DNA of 64,000 bases from Macrotis lagotis (GCF_037893015.1 NC_133664.1:126294319-126358318), one strand, 5' to 3'; positions 1-11,345 are shown, numbered from the stretch's first letter. The notes: generated by a model not told the origin, from the letters alone. Program-made: numbers and translations.

Positions 1-1420
1 TAAAAATCAGAACTCAAGGGAGAAAAATGCTGAGATACATTTTAAGTTTAATTTTAATTATCAACATTTTCACCATTGCTTCTTAAGGCTAGACAATCAA
101 CAAAACAAAATAAATCAAGGCTTGATTGGTAGCATTTCCTGATTTTGAAAAGGAAATGGTCATACTGAAAACTTAACAATCATACAGATTAGAACTGGCT
201 CCAATCCATCCCTAGACCTACAAGCAGAAAACAATTATAATATTCATGATCTGCCAAGAAAAACTGAAAAAGTAAATCCTTAGGAAATTTCATGTGAAAG
301 AAACTATATGTAAATAAGAAAAAATGGCATTATTCACTATGCTTTGCAGTCTTTATATGAAAGGAATAAAAAAGCAAAGTATGAGAAGTGAGAAAAGAGA
401 TATAATCTTTCTAGAATAGATATTCAAAAGGAAGCTTGATGTAAGAAATTCAGACACCAGGGGTTTTGAACTTGATAAAATTCCATCATCCTCATGGATG
501 AGAAAGATTTCATTAGTATTCTTGTTAACATCATAATACTCAAAAGTGCATATGTGTGTATGCATACATGTCTGTATAATATATAAGTATTTACATATAT
601 ACATGTATTTTAATAAACATAAGTATGTAGGTATGTATGCACATATGTGTGTGTATATATGTACATACATATATTTCCTAAAGGTGAATATAAGAATATT
701 CTTATATCTCAAAACTTAATATCTGAGAATAAATAGTTCATATTTTTGAAGCATTTTGAAGGTGTAAATGTAATAAAAGTACTAAGTACTACAATTGGAA
801 TGACTTTTAAAAATTAAAAGAACATAATTATATGTACTTTTTTATTTCATTAAATATTATATAATTCCTTAATATCAACAAAGTAATATTTCATTCCCAT
901 CATTTGACTGTGAAGGTTTGACTGACATTCAGCTGTCAAAATTAAATGCCAGCTAATATCTGAGAACAATTATCAAATCCATGAATTATTCTTTATTTGC
1001 TATCAAAGAAATTAATGGATAATGATTTTAAAGTAATCTTTAAAATTTTTCCCTAGTTGGAACTAAAAGATAATTCACTATTTTCCCCAAATGCTCTTAG
1101 CTGCTGAGGATATTATCAAATTTCTGTTTTTAGCAGACCTGTGGAATTCAGTCTATAATTATTTCAATAATGATTTCTCTCACTTATATATTAAGTTCTA
1201 GAATTCTGGATTTTTAGAACATGAGACAATATGGTAGTGAAAAAGGTTTAAATATAATTCAGAAACAAGAATTCTCATTCTTTTTTTTCCTCTAAAAAGT
1301 GTTTGACCAAAGGTAAGTCATTATAATTCCACAGACTACAATTTATAGATTTCTCATATGAGGGATTAGGATTAGATAAACTCTATTCTCTTTTGGGTCT
1401 ACAATTCTTGTTATTTATGC
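1..1420. other. Anonymous AT-rich intergenic DNA
   Basis: No repeat family, coding signature or RNA gene is recognised here apart from a degenerate alternating purine-pyrimidine tract (next entry). The open frames present are AT-driven and show no protein-like composition. Confidence 0.6.
545..675. repeat. Degenerate (TATG/CATA)n microsatellite
   Basis: Alternating TATGTG, CATACA and TATATA words run through this stretch with many interruptions, so it is an old, decayed dinucleotide/tetranucleotide repeat. The open frame on the reverse strand rich in Tyr, Ile, Cys and His is a translation of this repeat. Confidence 0.8.
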
Positions 1421-1424
1421 TACA

Positions 1425-1620
1425 TTTAAATGAGACTACTTTGTCCAACAGCTTTAATTTTGCACATGAGGAAAATGAGTCCCAGACAGGCTGAACAACT
1501 TGATCAAAGTACCTATCATAACTAAGCAATATAGGCTTCCTATATGATGAGTGTTCTTCATTCTTTTCATTACTTAATACAGGTCCTGGCACTGAGTAAA
1601 TCAAGATTATTTATTGATTG
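1425..1620 (-). mobile_element. MIR/THER-like SINE relic
   Basis: The words GAGGAAAATGAGTCCCAGA and ACAACTTGATCAAAGTA match the reverse-complemented MIR core (gaggaaactgaggcccagag, gacttgcccaaggtcac). The right edge, with TCCTGGCACTGAGTAAAT, resembles the tail shared by MIR, THER1 and L2. Strongly diverged; boundaries approximate. Confidence 0.55.
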
Positions 1621-1624
1621 ACAA

Positions 1625-2190
1625 CACCAACCAGTTCTATCTATTAAAACTATCACCTCCAAAAATAATCATTGATTCAAAACATGGTTTTTCTAGAATG
1701 ATAAATGTTGACAAGATAGTGCAAGGGGGAGAAGAATATAGGTTGAGATATTAGAGCTTGAATCTAGAATTAGAGCTTGAAACTTAAAGGCCAGTGATTC
1801 AAAACTATTTTCAATAAATAATTAGTTTGTTCGTTCATTTATTCACTTATTTAAAAACCAGAATTGTTCTGATCATTTCATATAAAAATTCATTATACTC
1901 ATATTTTTTCACATATTCAAAATTTGTATTTGACTTTATATTTACATGTAAGATATATTGCTATTATTACATTGTTGGTCACTAGCTTCACTACCCATAC
2001 AACTCGAGAAAGACACAGCATTATAGAAGTTTGGAATTAAAAGGGAGCTCTATATGTAGCATTTCTGGCAAAAAAAAATTCCTATTAAAATACCACAGAT
2101 ACATGGTCATCAGACTCTGGAGGCACCCAATAAAAGGGGTAATTTACTACTTCCAAAGGCAACTCACTCCATTTCCCAATACCTCTAAAG
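1625..2190. other. No recognised feature
   Basis: AT-rich sequence with short A-runs only; nothing coding or repetitive recognised. Confidence 0.5.
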
Positions 2191-2292
2191 GTTAAGAAAT
2201 TTGTTTTTTATTTTGCTTTTCATTTTATTTTATTTTCCCTAGTTACATGCAAAAACATGTTTCAACATTCACTTTTAAAAACCTTGAGTTCT

Positions 2293-2465
2293 AGGGGGCC
2301 GCTAGGTGGTGCAGTGGATAGAGCACAGGTCCAAGAGTCAGGAGTACCTGAGTTCAAATCCGACCTCAGACACTTAATAATTACCTGTGTGGCCTTGGGC
2401 AAGCCACTTTAACCCAATTTGCCTTGCAAAAAAAAAAAAACCCACATAAAAACCTAAAAATAAAC
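2293..2465 (+). mobile_element. Marsupial tRNA-derived SINE
   Basis: Full-length copy with A-box-like GCTAGGTGGTGCAGTGG, B-box-like GTTCAAATCC, the core GGCCTTGGGCAAGCCAC and an A-rich tail. The flanks carry a near-perfect target-site duplication: CCTTGAGTTCT at 2282-2292 and CCTTGAGTCCT at 2466-2476. Inserted in the old antisense L1. Confidence 0.93.
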
Positions 2466-2556
2466 CCTTGAGTCCTGAATTCTCTCCCTTCTTCCACTCC
2501 AGTCTCCATCATAGAGAAAACAAGTTATTTGATACAGGTTAAAAATTTATAGTCAT

Positions 2557-4448
2557 TAGCAAGATACAGCAGCTAAAGCTAAAAAGAGAAATCCATTCAA
2601 AACAACTTCAGACAAGATAAAATACTTGGGAGTCTACCTGCCAAGGCAGACTCAGAAACTCTATGAAAATAACTATAAAACACTTTTCACCTGAATAAAA
2701 TCTGATTTAAATAACTGGGCAATGTCAACTGCTCATGAACAGGCTGAGTTAATGTAATAAAAATGTTAATTCTACCTAAATTAAACTACTTATTTAATGC
2801 CAGACCAATCAAACTTCCTTTAATGAGCTAGAAAAAATTGAAAACAAAGTCATATGGAGAAACCAAAAGTCAAGAATATCAAGGGATTTAATGGGGAGGA
2901 AAAAAAGAGCAAAAGAAAGTGGTTTAGCCTTACCAATCTAAAATTATATTAAAGCATCGGTCATCAAAGCTGTCAGGTATTGGCTAAGAAATAGAGTGGT
3001 GGTTCAGACTAGGTGCAAAAGAGATAGCAGGAAATGATATAGTATATTACTGTTTGATAAAACCAATGAATCCAGTTTTGGGGATAAAAACTATGCAATA
3101 AAAACTGCTGGGGAATTTGTAAGGTAGTATGAAAGAAACAAATTTGACCAACATCTTACACCTTATACCAAGATAAGATCAAAATGGGTACAGGAGCTAG
3201 ACATAAAAGACAATATTATAAGCAAACTAGGAGATCAAGGAATTGTTTACCTGTCAGATTTAGGGAGAGTTAATGACAAAGGAAGAGATGGAGAACATTA
3301 TTAAAAACAAAATAGATAATTTTGATTACATTAAATTAAAAAGTTTTTCACAAATAATATCACTGTAACCAAGATCAAAAGAAATGTAGTAAATTGGGAA
3401 GCAATGTTTTTACAACCAGCATTTCTAACAAAGGAATCATTTATAAAGTATATAGAGAATTGAGGCAAATTTATAAAAAAAAAAGTCATTACCCAATTGA
3501 CAAATTTACACATGAGTAAATCAAAGCGATCCATAGTCATATGAAATATTGCTCTAAATCTTTACTGATTAGAGAAATTCGAGAAATTAAAGCATCTCTG
3601 AGGTACCACCTAATGCCTCTCAGATTGAGCAATATGACCAGAAAGACAATGACCTATGTTGAAGGAATTTGGGAAATCTGGAACACTAATACATTGTTGG
3701 TGGAGCTGTGAACTCATCCAAACTTTCTGGAGAGCAATTTGGAATTACACTCTAAGGTCAATAAAAATGTGTATACCATTTGATCCAGCAAAATCACCAC
3801 TAGGTCTGTATCCTGAAGGGATCATGAAAAAGCATAAAAACATCACTTGTACAAAAATATTCATAGCAGCTCTATTTGTGGTGGCAAAGAATTGGAAATT
3901 GAATGAATGACCATAAATTGGGGAATGGCTGAACAAATTGTGGTATATGTACATTATTGAACACTATTGTTCTATTAGAAACCAGGAGGGATGGGAATTC
4001 AGAGAATCCTGGGAGGATTTGCATGAACTGATGCTGAGCGAGATGATAAGAACCAGAACATTTTATACCATAACAGCAACATGGGAGTGATGATCAATCT
4101 TAATGGACTTGCTCATTTCATCAGTTCAACAATCAGGGACAATTTTAGGGTATCTGCAATGGAGAATATCATCTGTATCCAAAGAAAGAATTGTAGAGTT
4201 TAAACAAAGATCGAAGACTATTACCTTTAATTTTTTTTAAAAAAAGATATTTTGTTATTTAATTTTTCTGTCTCTTGCATTTTGTTTTTTCCTTAAGGAT
4301 ATTATTTCTCTCTCAACACATTCAATTTTGATTAATGTATTGCATGGAAATAATGTAAAGCCTGTCAGACTGCCCTCTGTGGGGGGAGGGAAGCAAGATT
4401 AGGGGAAAAATTGTAAAATTCAAAAATAAAAAATAAATTGAAAAAATG
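2557..4448 (+). mobile_element. 5'-truncated sense L1 (ORF2 3' part and 3'UTR)
   Basis: Begins inside ORF2 and runs through the C-terminal domain, seen as HCWWSCELIQ near 3692-3721 (homologous to the Cys/Trp-rich C-terminal motif of mammalian L1 ORF2). The 3'UTR carries a G-rich tract at 4381-4392 and the element ends in an A-rich tail. A 9-bp target-site duplication TATAGTCAT lies at 2548-2556 and 4449-4457. Frames are broken many times. 5' truncation is typical for L1. Sister sequence to the 3' third of the element at 24310-32094. Confidence 0.92.
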
Positions 4449-5223
4449 TATAGTCATGAAAATCATAACCACAATAGTCATGTTGTAAAAGTAACTATAA
4501 CCTCCTCCACAAAAAAGAAACCACAAGTAAAAGTAAAACTTTTTTTAAAAAGTAAGCTTCAATCTGTATTCAGACACCATCAGCTCTGTTTTCAGGATGG
4601 ATATTCTGTATCATAATTCCTCCAGAATTCTCTTGAATCACAATATTGCTGATAAAAAGTAGGTTATTCACAGCTAATCATCCTGAAACAGTACTATTAT
4701 TTTGTATATAGGACATTTCCCATTGCATCTGTTCATGCAAGTTTTCAACCGAGAGCATCCTATTTATCATTTCTTGTAGCAGAATAGCATCTTATCTCAA
4801 TTACATGCAACAATTTGTTCAGCCATTCCCCAACCTTTGGGCATTCTTTCAATCTCCAACTCCCCATCATCAGAAAAAAGATGCTTCAAATATCCCTAAA
4901 TATTTATAAATTCTTTTTTCCCTGTATTTTATCTCTTCTGGAATATAAGCCAAGCAGTGGCCCTGCTAGACCAATAGGTAGGTATGGTTTTATAGTCCTT
5001 TGGACAGAGTTCCAAATTGCTCTACAGAATTGTTGAATCTTTCACAACTCCTTCAGCAGTAAGTACATTAATGTCTCATTTTCCCTACATTCCCTCCATT
5101 TGTCATTTTCTTTTTTTATTCTATTAACCAAGTTAACATTTATGAGGAAGTACTTCAGAATTGTGCCAACCCTCATTTCTCCTGTCAATAATGAGTTAAG
5201 ATATTTTTTTTTAAAATTATTTT

Positions 5224-5236
5224 AAAAGATAGCATG
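5224..5236. repeat. Left target-site duplication of the PSEN2 retrocopy
   Basis: AAAAGATAGCATG here is repeated exactly at 7338-7350. The upstream context TTTTAAAAG is a typical L1 endonuclease target (TT/AAAA). Confidence 0.93.
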
Positions 5237-6802
5237 AAACATCGCCGGGCCACTGCTCGGGGAGCAGACTCTTCCCACAAAGTGAACCATGATCACATTC
5301 ATGAATTCCGACAGCGAGGAGGAAGTCTGCAATGAGAGGACGTCCCTGATGTCAACAGAGAGCCCCCCAGCACAGGCATCCTATCATGAAGGGATATGCA
5401 CAGAAGAAAGGGACAAGGAGATAGATCCAAGAGAAACACCGAGGCAGCCTGTGTAACCATGGCAATGCTGACCAGTGTACCCCTGATAGCAGGGGCACAT
5501 CGAGAAGCAGCAGCCTGGAGGAGGATGAAAAAGAAGAAGAGCTGACACTCAAGTATGGGGCAAAGCACGTGATCATGCTGTTTGTGCCACTCACTCTCTG
5601 CATGGTGGTCATCGTGGCAACCATTAAGTCAGTCCACTTCTACACAGAGAAGAATGGACAGTTAATCTACACGCCCTTTACAGAAGACACACCCTCTATT
5701 GGTCAGCACTTGCTCAACTCCATGCTCAACACCCTCATCATGATCAGTGTCACCATTGTCATGACCATATTCCTGGTTGTGCTGTACAAGTATCGCTGCT
5801 ACAAGTTTATCCATGGCTGGTTGATCCTATCTTCTCTGATGCTGCTCTTCCTCTTCACTTACATTTATCTTGGGGAAGTGCTCAAGACTTACAATGTGGT
5901 GATGGACTATACAACTCTTTTCTTGGTCATCTGGAATTTTGGGGCAATGGGAATGATCTGTATCCACTGGAAGGGCCTCCTGGTGCTGCAGCAGGCCTAT
6001 CTCAGCATGATCAGTGCCCTCATGGCCTTGGTCTTCATCAAGTAACTTCCAGAATGGTCAGCCTGGGTCATCCTGGGAGCCATCTCTGTGTATGATCTTG
6101 TGATTGTGCTCTGTCCTAAGGGGCCCTTGAGGATGCTCGTAGAAACTGCTCAGGAAAGAAATGAACCTCTATTTCCTGCACTCATCTATTCATCTGCCAT
6201 GGTGAGGACTGTAGGCATGGCCAAGGTGGACACTCCAACAAAGGGAGCCCTCCCCAAGGACCAGGAGCAAGCAACACTTCTGGGGATCACTCTTACTCTG
6301 AAACCTATGACTCTCCAAGGTGCACCCCACTCCATGTGCCTTCCTATGCAGTGGAGGAGCTGGAGGAAGAGGAGGAAAGAGGAGTGAAGCTTGGCCTGGG
6401 AAATTTCATTTTCTACAGTGTTCTTGTGGGCAAGGCAGCAGCCACGGCAAGTGGGGACTGGAACACAAGACTAGCCTGCTTTGTTGACATTCTCATTGGG
6501 CTGTGTTTGACACTCTTGCTGCTGGCAGTGTTCAAGAAGGCTTTTCCAACCCTGCCCATCTCCATCACCTTGGGTCTCATCTTCTACTCCACTGACAACC
6601 TTGTGAGGTCTTTCATGGACACCCTGGCATCTCACCAGTTGTACATTTAGAGCAGAGCTTAGCTGCTATTGTCTAGAAACTAGGAAATTCCAACTCTATG
6701 GAATCGTATAGTTTTATACATTAGTGCCATATCTTTTTTAAAACTTTTTTTTAAAGATGATGACACAAAAATGTATTATGAATTTACTTCATGAGATTGA
6801 AC

Positions 6803-6960
6803 ATTAGTGCAGTGGAGTAGAGAAAGGCCCAGAATCTGGGTTAAAGTTCTGGCTCCATCACTAAGTACCTATGTGACCTTGATTCTCAGTTTCTTTATCT
6901 GTAAACTGAGGAAGTTGGTCTAAGAATCTCTAAGGTCCTTCTGGTTCTAGGTGTCTATAA
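6803..6960 (+). mobile_element. MIR-like SINE inside the retrocopied 3'UTR
   Basis: The text CTGGCTCCATCACTAAGTA, TATGTGACCTTG, TCAGTTTCTTTATCTGTAAA and GGTCCTTCTGG follows the MIR consensus order. It lies between the PSEN2 stop codon and the AATAAA, so it was probably part of the parental PSEN2 3'UTR when the message was copied. Insertion after retrotransposition cannot be ruled out. Confidence 0.75.
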
Positions 6961-7313
6961 TTCTAATTTCAATCATTCACCCTTTCAGATCCTGCACTCC
7001 AACAAGTGGTCACAAAATGTGACTCTGGGTCAAAGGGGATGGAGATAGGCAGCCTCTTATACTTGATGGCCTGAAATTCATGGAAGATTGTGGCATATTG
7101 GCAGCCATAGAATGCTTTTGGGGAACTAGATCAAAGGCCTGGTTCTGCCCTCTAATATCAAGCAACTCAACTTTTTTTTCAGGAAGGAATGTTCACAATG
7201 TTTTATCAGTAATGTTATTTTTATTACCTTTTGGAAAGGAAGTTCAGTTCTTGTTATATTTCATGTGAATAACTGCTGGGAAGTGGCTCATTGGCCATTG
7301 TGACTTAATTACT

Positions 7314-7319
7314 AATAAA
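7314..7319 (+). promoter_or_regulatory. Polyadenylation signal carried by the PSEN2 retrocopy
   Basis: AATAAA, 12 bases upstream of the A-run that begins the retrocopy tail; inherited from the parental message. Confidence 0.85.
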
Positions 7320-7337
7320 CTTCCTTGGATTGAAAAA

Positions 7338-7350
7338 AAAAGATAGCATG
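7338..7350. repeat. Right target-site duplication of the PSEN2 retrocopy
   Basis: AAAAGATAGCATG, identical to 5224-5236; its A-run merges with the retrocopy tail. Confidence 0.93.
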
Positions 7351-8889
7351 GATATCCTCATCTGAAACTGTTCATACCTTTTGATTATTTATCAATTTGG
7401 GAATGGCTCTTTTTTAATAAATAACAGAGAAGCTTGTTTCAACATTATATCCCACAGCTGCTATTGCAAACTGGATTTTCCTCCATCCTATTCCCACCTT
7501 CATCATTTATTCTATTTTCTCTCTCTCTCTCTCCTTTCACCTGGTCTACCCCCTCCCAATCTTCTCTCCCTTCTATCACCTATCCCACCTGACCCCTTTC
7601 TCCTATCCCTTTCCTCTCCTACTTTCCTCTAGGGTAAGATTGATTTCTATACCCACTTGAGTGTGTATGCTATGCCCACTCTGAGTCAATCCCAGTAAGA
7701 ATAAGGCTCACTCACTCCCCCTTCTTCCATTCTGCTGTAAAAGTGTTTTCTTACTTCTTTTATGTGAAAAACTTTATCCATTCTACCTCCTCCTTTCTTT
7801 TTCTTTCAGTAAATTAACTCCATCTTTTTAATATAATATTGCTTCAAATTTAACTCCCACCTCTGCCTTGTTTTATATGTTCCTTCGAACTGCCCTAAAA
7901 AAATGAGAAAATTGATATGAGCTATCAGTATCATCTTCCCATGCAAGGATATAAGCAGTTCAACATCAAGTCCTTTAATAATTTGCTTTTCCTGTTTACC
8001 TTTTTATATTTCATTTGTGTTTTGTATTTGAGGAAAAAATTTTCTGTTCAGTTCTGGTACTTTCATCAATCCCCAATTTGAATGCCCATCTTTTTCCCTG
8101 AAAGAGTATATTAAATTTTTCTGGTTAGTTGATTCATGTTTGTACTTCAAACTTTTTTGCCTTCCAGGATATCATAAACTAAGCCCTATAATTCTTTAAT
8201 GTAGAAGCTGATAAATTTTGTGTTATCCTAACTAGGGTACCATGATATCTGAATTGCTTCCTTCTGACTACTTGCAACATTTTCTCCTTGATTTAGGAAC
8301 TCTGAAATTTGGCTATAATGTTCCTGACAGTTTTCATTTTGGGGTTCTCTTTCAGGCAGAAATGGTAGATTCTTTCAATTTCTATTTTACCCTCTGCTTC
8401 TAGGATATTCAGGCAATTTTCCTGGATTATTTCTTGAAAAATGATATCTAGGGTTTTTCCCCAGTCATATCTTGCAGATAGTCAAATAATTTAAAAATTA
8501 TCTTTCCTGAATGATTCCCACATCAGTCGTTTTTCCAATGAGATATTTCTAATTTTCTTCTAGTTTTTTTTATTCTTTTTGTTTTGTTTTACTGTTTCTT
8601 GATTTTTCACAGTCATCAGTTTCTCTTTGCACAGTTCTATATTTTAAGAAATTATTTTCTTTAGTGAACTTTTTCCATTTGACCAGTTCTGTTTTTAAGG
8701 CATTCTTCTCCTCATTGGCTTTTTAAAATCTCTTTTTCTTATTGTCCCAATCTGGTTTTTAGATATTATTTTCTTCAATATTTTTGGATTTCCTTCATCA
8801 AGCTTAGTTTCTATGCTGTTCCCATATCCCTCTCATTTTTCTTTTAAATTTTCCTCTACTTTCCCAACTTGATTTTCAAAAACTTTTTT

Positions 8890-9026
8890 TTAGGTTTTTG
8901 TAAGGCAAATGGGCTTGCCCAAGGCCACACAGCTGGGTAAATATTAAGTGTCTGAGACCAGATTTGAACCCAGGTACTCCTGACTCCAGGGCCAGTGCTT
9001 TATCCACTACGCCACCTAGCTGCCCC
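8890..9026 (-). mobile_element. Marsupial tRNA-derived SINE
   Basis: Reverse-complement copy: GCCCAAGGCCACACAGCT, GATTTGAACC (B box) and CCACCTAGCTGCCCC in order. It has a 14-bp perfect target-site duplication TCAAAAACTTTTTT at 8876-8889 and 9027-9040. Inserted in the old antisense L1 ORF1 region, so younger than it. Confidence 0.95.
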
Positions 9027-10596
9027 TCAAAAACTTTTTTGAGCTTTCCTAAAGCCTGACCCCAATTCATATTTTTTTAGAGACTTTGGATCTAGAAACT
9101 TTGACTTCATTATTTTCTTCAGAGTGTGTATTTTGATCTTCCGCATGACCATAGTAATTGTCTATAGTTGGATTTTTTCTTCTATTGTTTGCTTATTTCC
9201 CTAGCCTATGACTTCATTTTACTTATTTGTTAAGGTAGAACTCTGCTCCTAGGGTGGAGGTTGCATTGTCCCCAGTTTTTGAGGGTCTTTGCAGCTGTTT
9301 TTAGAGATAGTTCTAGGGACCTGCAAGTTTTCAATTCTTCCAAGGACTAATGGGAGACTCTGTCTGTTCTCCTGGTGTGTTGTCAACTGTGGATGATTAC
9401 AATCACTACCCTCTGTCCTAGATCTGTGAGAAGGGTTCCTGCTCTGCTATAGTCAGTAAACTCTATTGTGTTCCTGCTCTTCTTCCTGGAACTGGAGTCC
9501 CAAAATGGGACCTGGATCTGAGTAAGGGTGAAGGATACCTCAAGGATAGCAAAAGACCCCTGAAATTTGCTTCCAAGCTCCTTACCATCCATGGGCTGAG
9601 AGCTCCAGTGTAGATGCTGATTCACTGCTTCTGAGGTCCTTTCCTGGTTTATGGGATCAGGTATATACTACTGAGACCTGTGTTGGACTATGTTCCAATC
9701 TCACCCTATGTGGCAGAGTTTTCCCTGCTGACCTTCCAAGTTGTCCTTGGAAATCTCTAGGTAGGGGGTCTGGAAACCATGATTACTGCCATTGATCCAG
9801 TCACCCAGCTTTCTGTTCCTGGATAGCTGGGGAGTATTTGCTCAGTCTCAGCCTCCAAGGGAGCCTGTGCTCCTCTCTCACCCTGGTGCAGCAGACCCTT
9901 CCTGCAGATCTTCCAATTTATAATGGATTGTAAAATTGTTTCACTCTGTCTTTTTGTGAGTTATACCACATTAGAATTTGGCTAAAGTCATTATTTAAAA
10001 GTATTTGGAGTGGTTTGGGAAGAGCTTGGATGAATCTCTGCCTTTACTTTGTCATCTTAGTTCTACCTCCCTCAACAAGTATTTATTAGACACTTTCTAT
10101 TTAGCAGAGTTGGGGATACAAATACAAAAAAATAAAAAAAACCCTACCCAGAGGGAACATACATTCAATTAGGAGAAACAAGGGCATATATAAATGAACA
10201 CAACTAAAAATACAAATGGAATTTTAATAAATAACTACATACAGAATAGTTATGCACAAGGTAGTTTGAAAGGGAGATTCTAGCAGTTGGGGGAAACCAG
10301 GAAAGCATTATAGAAATAGAAGATGGTATCTGAGCTTCAGCATAAAGCAAAAGAGAGATTCTTTGAGGGAGAGCATTCCTGGCAAAGGGGACAGAAGCAA
10401 AAGGCTTGTTTTTTTGTGTATGAAGAACAAAAAAAGGGTCAATTTAATTTGATGGGAAGAATAGAAGAGGTAGCAATGCAGTATGAAGATGGAGAGATAG
10501 GTTGGAGGTAGGTTGTGTGAGGTTTTAAAATAGATATTTTTATTGGATTCTAGGGACAATTGAAAGTCACTGGCATGATTAAAGTGTGTTTCATAG

Positions 10597-10598
<2 letters not shown>

Positions 10599-10682
<84 letters not shown>
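10599..10682. repeat. (AC)n-(TA)n compound microsatellite
   Basis: About 17 AC units followed by about 24 TA units, nearly perfect, inside L2 sequence. Confidence 0.98.
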
Positions 10683-10686
<4 letters not shown>

Positions 10687-10888
10687 GTATGTTTAAGACC
10701 TGAACTTTGGCAGTCATGTATAAGATAGAGTGGAAAAGTGAGAGAGATGTAGGGAGAACAAATAGGAGATTTCTTCAAAATTTAGGTGAAAAGTAGTGAG
10801 AGAAGCAAGGGTGTGCCAATGTGAATGAAGAAAAGGAACTGGATATAAGTGATATTGTGAAAGTAGAAATTATAATACTTGTCAACTG

Positions 10889-10891
<3 letters not shown>

Positions 10892-10933
<42 letters not shown>

Positions 10934-10955
10934 TATATATATATATATATATATG
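10892..10955. repeat. (TA)n microsatellite
   Basis: About 60 bases of TA with a single short interruption (AAAAT) near 10926. Confidence 0.97.
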
Positions 10956-11169
10956 TTTGTATAGTATAAAGGAGAATAAGAAAGAATAATGTCAGGATTA
11001 AGGACCTGGGAGAATGCAAGGATGGTGGTGCCTTCAGCAACTATGAGGAAGTTTAGAAGAGAGGGATGGTTTGGAGCAGAAAGATAATGAGTTCAGTTCT
11101 GGACATGTTGAGTTTGAGATGTCTCTATGATATCCTGTTTGAAATGTCTAATAAACAATTGATGATATG

Positions 11170-11345
11170 AAGTTAAAACTCAGAGAAACAACTAAGTTTT
11201 GTTTATATGCCTCTGCATGCAGATATGTTTGTCCTTGCTTCTCAAAGAAGACCATGATCTCAGGAAGGTGATGCCATGACAAGAAAATGAATTGAAATTG
11301 AATTAGGGTTGCTAGGTGTGTATATATATAGCCTGGCCTCCATCT
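11170..11345 (+). mobile_element. Relic of a marsupial interspersed repeat (family not named)
   Basis: TTTGTCCTTGCTTCTCAAAG, ACCATGATCTCAGGAAGGTG and ATGCCATGACAAG match a repeat I recognise from marsupial genomes by its opening words but cannot name. A second, more diverged copy lies at 24030-24240. Confidence 0.55.

Larger units (their letters stand above)
5237..7337 (+). pseudogene. PSEN2: Processed pseudogene of presenilin-2
   Basis: An intronless retrocopy of the mRNA for presenilin-2, the aspartyl-protease subunit of gamma-secretase. A presumed 5'UTR (5237-5288) is followed by the start codon at 5289 and the acidic N-terminus (SDSEEEVCNERTSLMS). Transmembrane segments lie in frame 1 from about 5525 ([34 protein letters not shown]) and a C-terminal part in a third frame ([16 protein letters not shown]) ends at the expected stop, 6648-6650. 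PSEN2 rather than PSEN1 is indicated by [29 protein letters not shown] and the EELEEEEE run. Lesions: TAA at 5454-5456, a frameshift before about 5525, TAA at 6043-6045 where Tyr precedes LPEW, and a large-loop deletion/frameshift near 6330. The second catalytic Asp of the GxGD motif is Asn (codon 6402-6404); the first (6094-6096) is kept. AATAAA at 7314-7319 precedes the A-tail, and the 13-bp duplication flanks the unit. No promoter is expected; non-functional. Confidence 0.97.
2195..10072 (-). mobile_element. Old antisense L1 derivative (ORF1 plus ORF2 C-terminal end), host of four insertions
   Basis: Reading the minus strand, the element starts near 10072 (GATGACAAAGTAAAGGCAGA, an L1 5' start) and has a 5'UTR to about 9100. 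A coiled-coil ORF1 region follows (about 9090-7900), then a purine-rich inter-ORF stretch (about 7780-7480). It then jumps directly to the last part of ORF2 (about 7440-7351 continuing 5224-4660) and the 3'UTR, ending in poly-T near 2200. Most of ORF2 (endonuclease and reverse transcriptase) is absent. It is interrupted by a SINE (2293-2465), a younger L1 (2557-4448), the PSEN2 retrocopy (5237-7337) and a SINE (8890-9026), each with target-site duplications. No intact frame remains. The architecture matches the copy at 41970-44340, so the deletion predates dispersal. Confidence 0.75.
10075..11160 (-). mobile_element. L2 LINE, antisense, broken by microsatellites
   Basis: Minus-strand L2 3' part. 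CAAGTATTTATTAGACACT and GGGGATACAAATAC are the reversed L2 3' end. They are followed by GGGGACAGAAGCAAAAGGC, GGTTGGAGGTAGGTTGTG and GAGTTCAGTTCTGGACATG, in the order of the L2 ORF2 3' region. The coding frame is decayed. Two long AC/TA tracts have expanded inside it (10599-10682 and 10892-10955). Confidence 0.85.

Noticed and set aside
353-712. 119-codon open frame, minus strand
   Set aside because: It is a translation of the degenerate TATG/CATA repeat (Tyr-Ile-Cys-His periodicity), not a gene.
5569-6650. A functional presenilin gene
   Set aside because: Reading frame is broken by two premature stops and two frame changes, lacks introns, and has lost a catalytic Asp; it is a processed pseudogene.
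10308-10778. 156-codon open frame, minus strand
   Set aside because: Most of it is translated AC/TA microsatellite inside an antisense L2.
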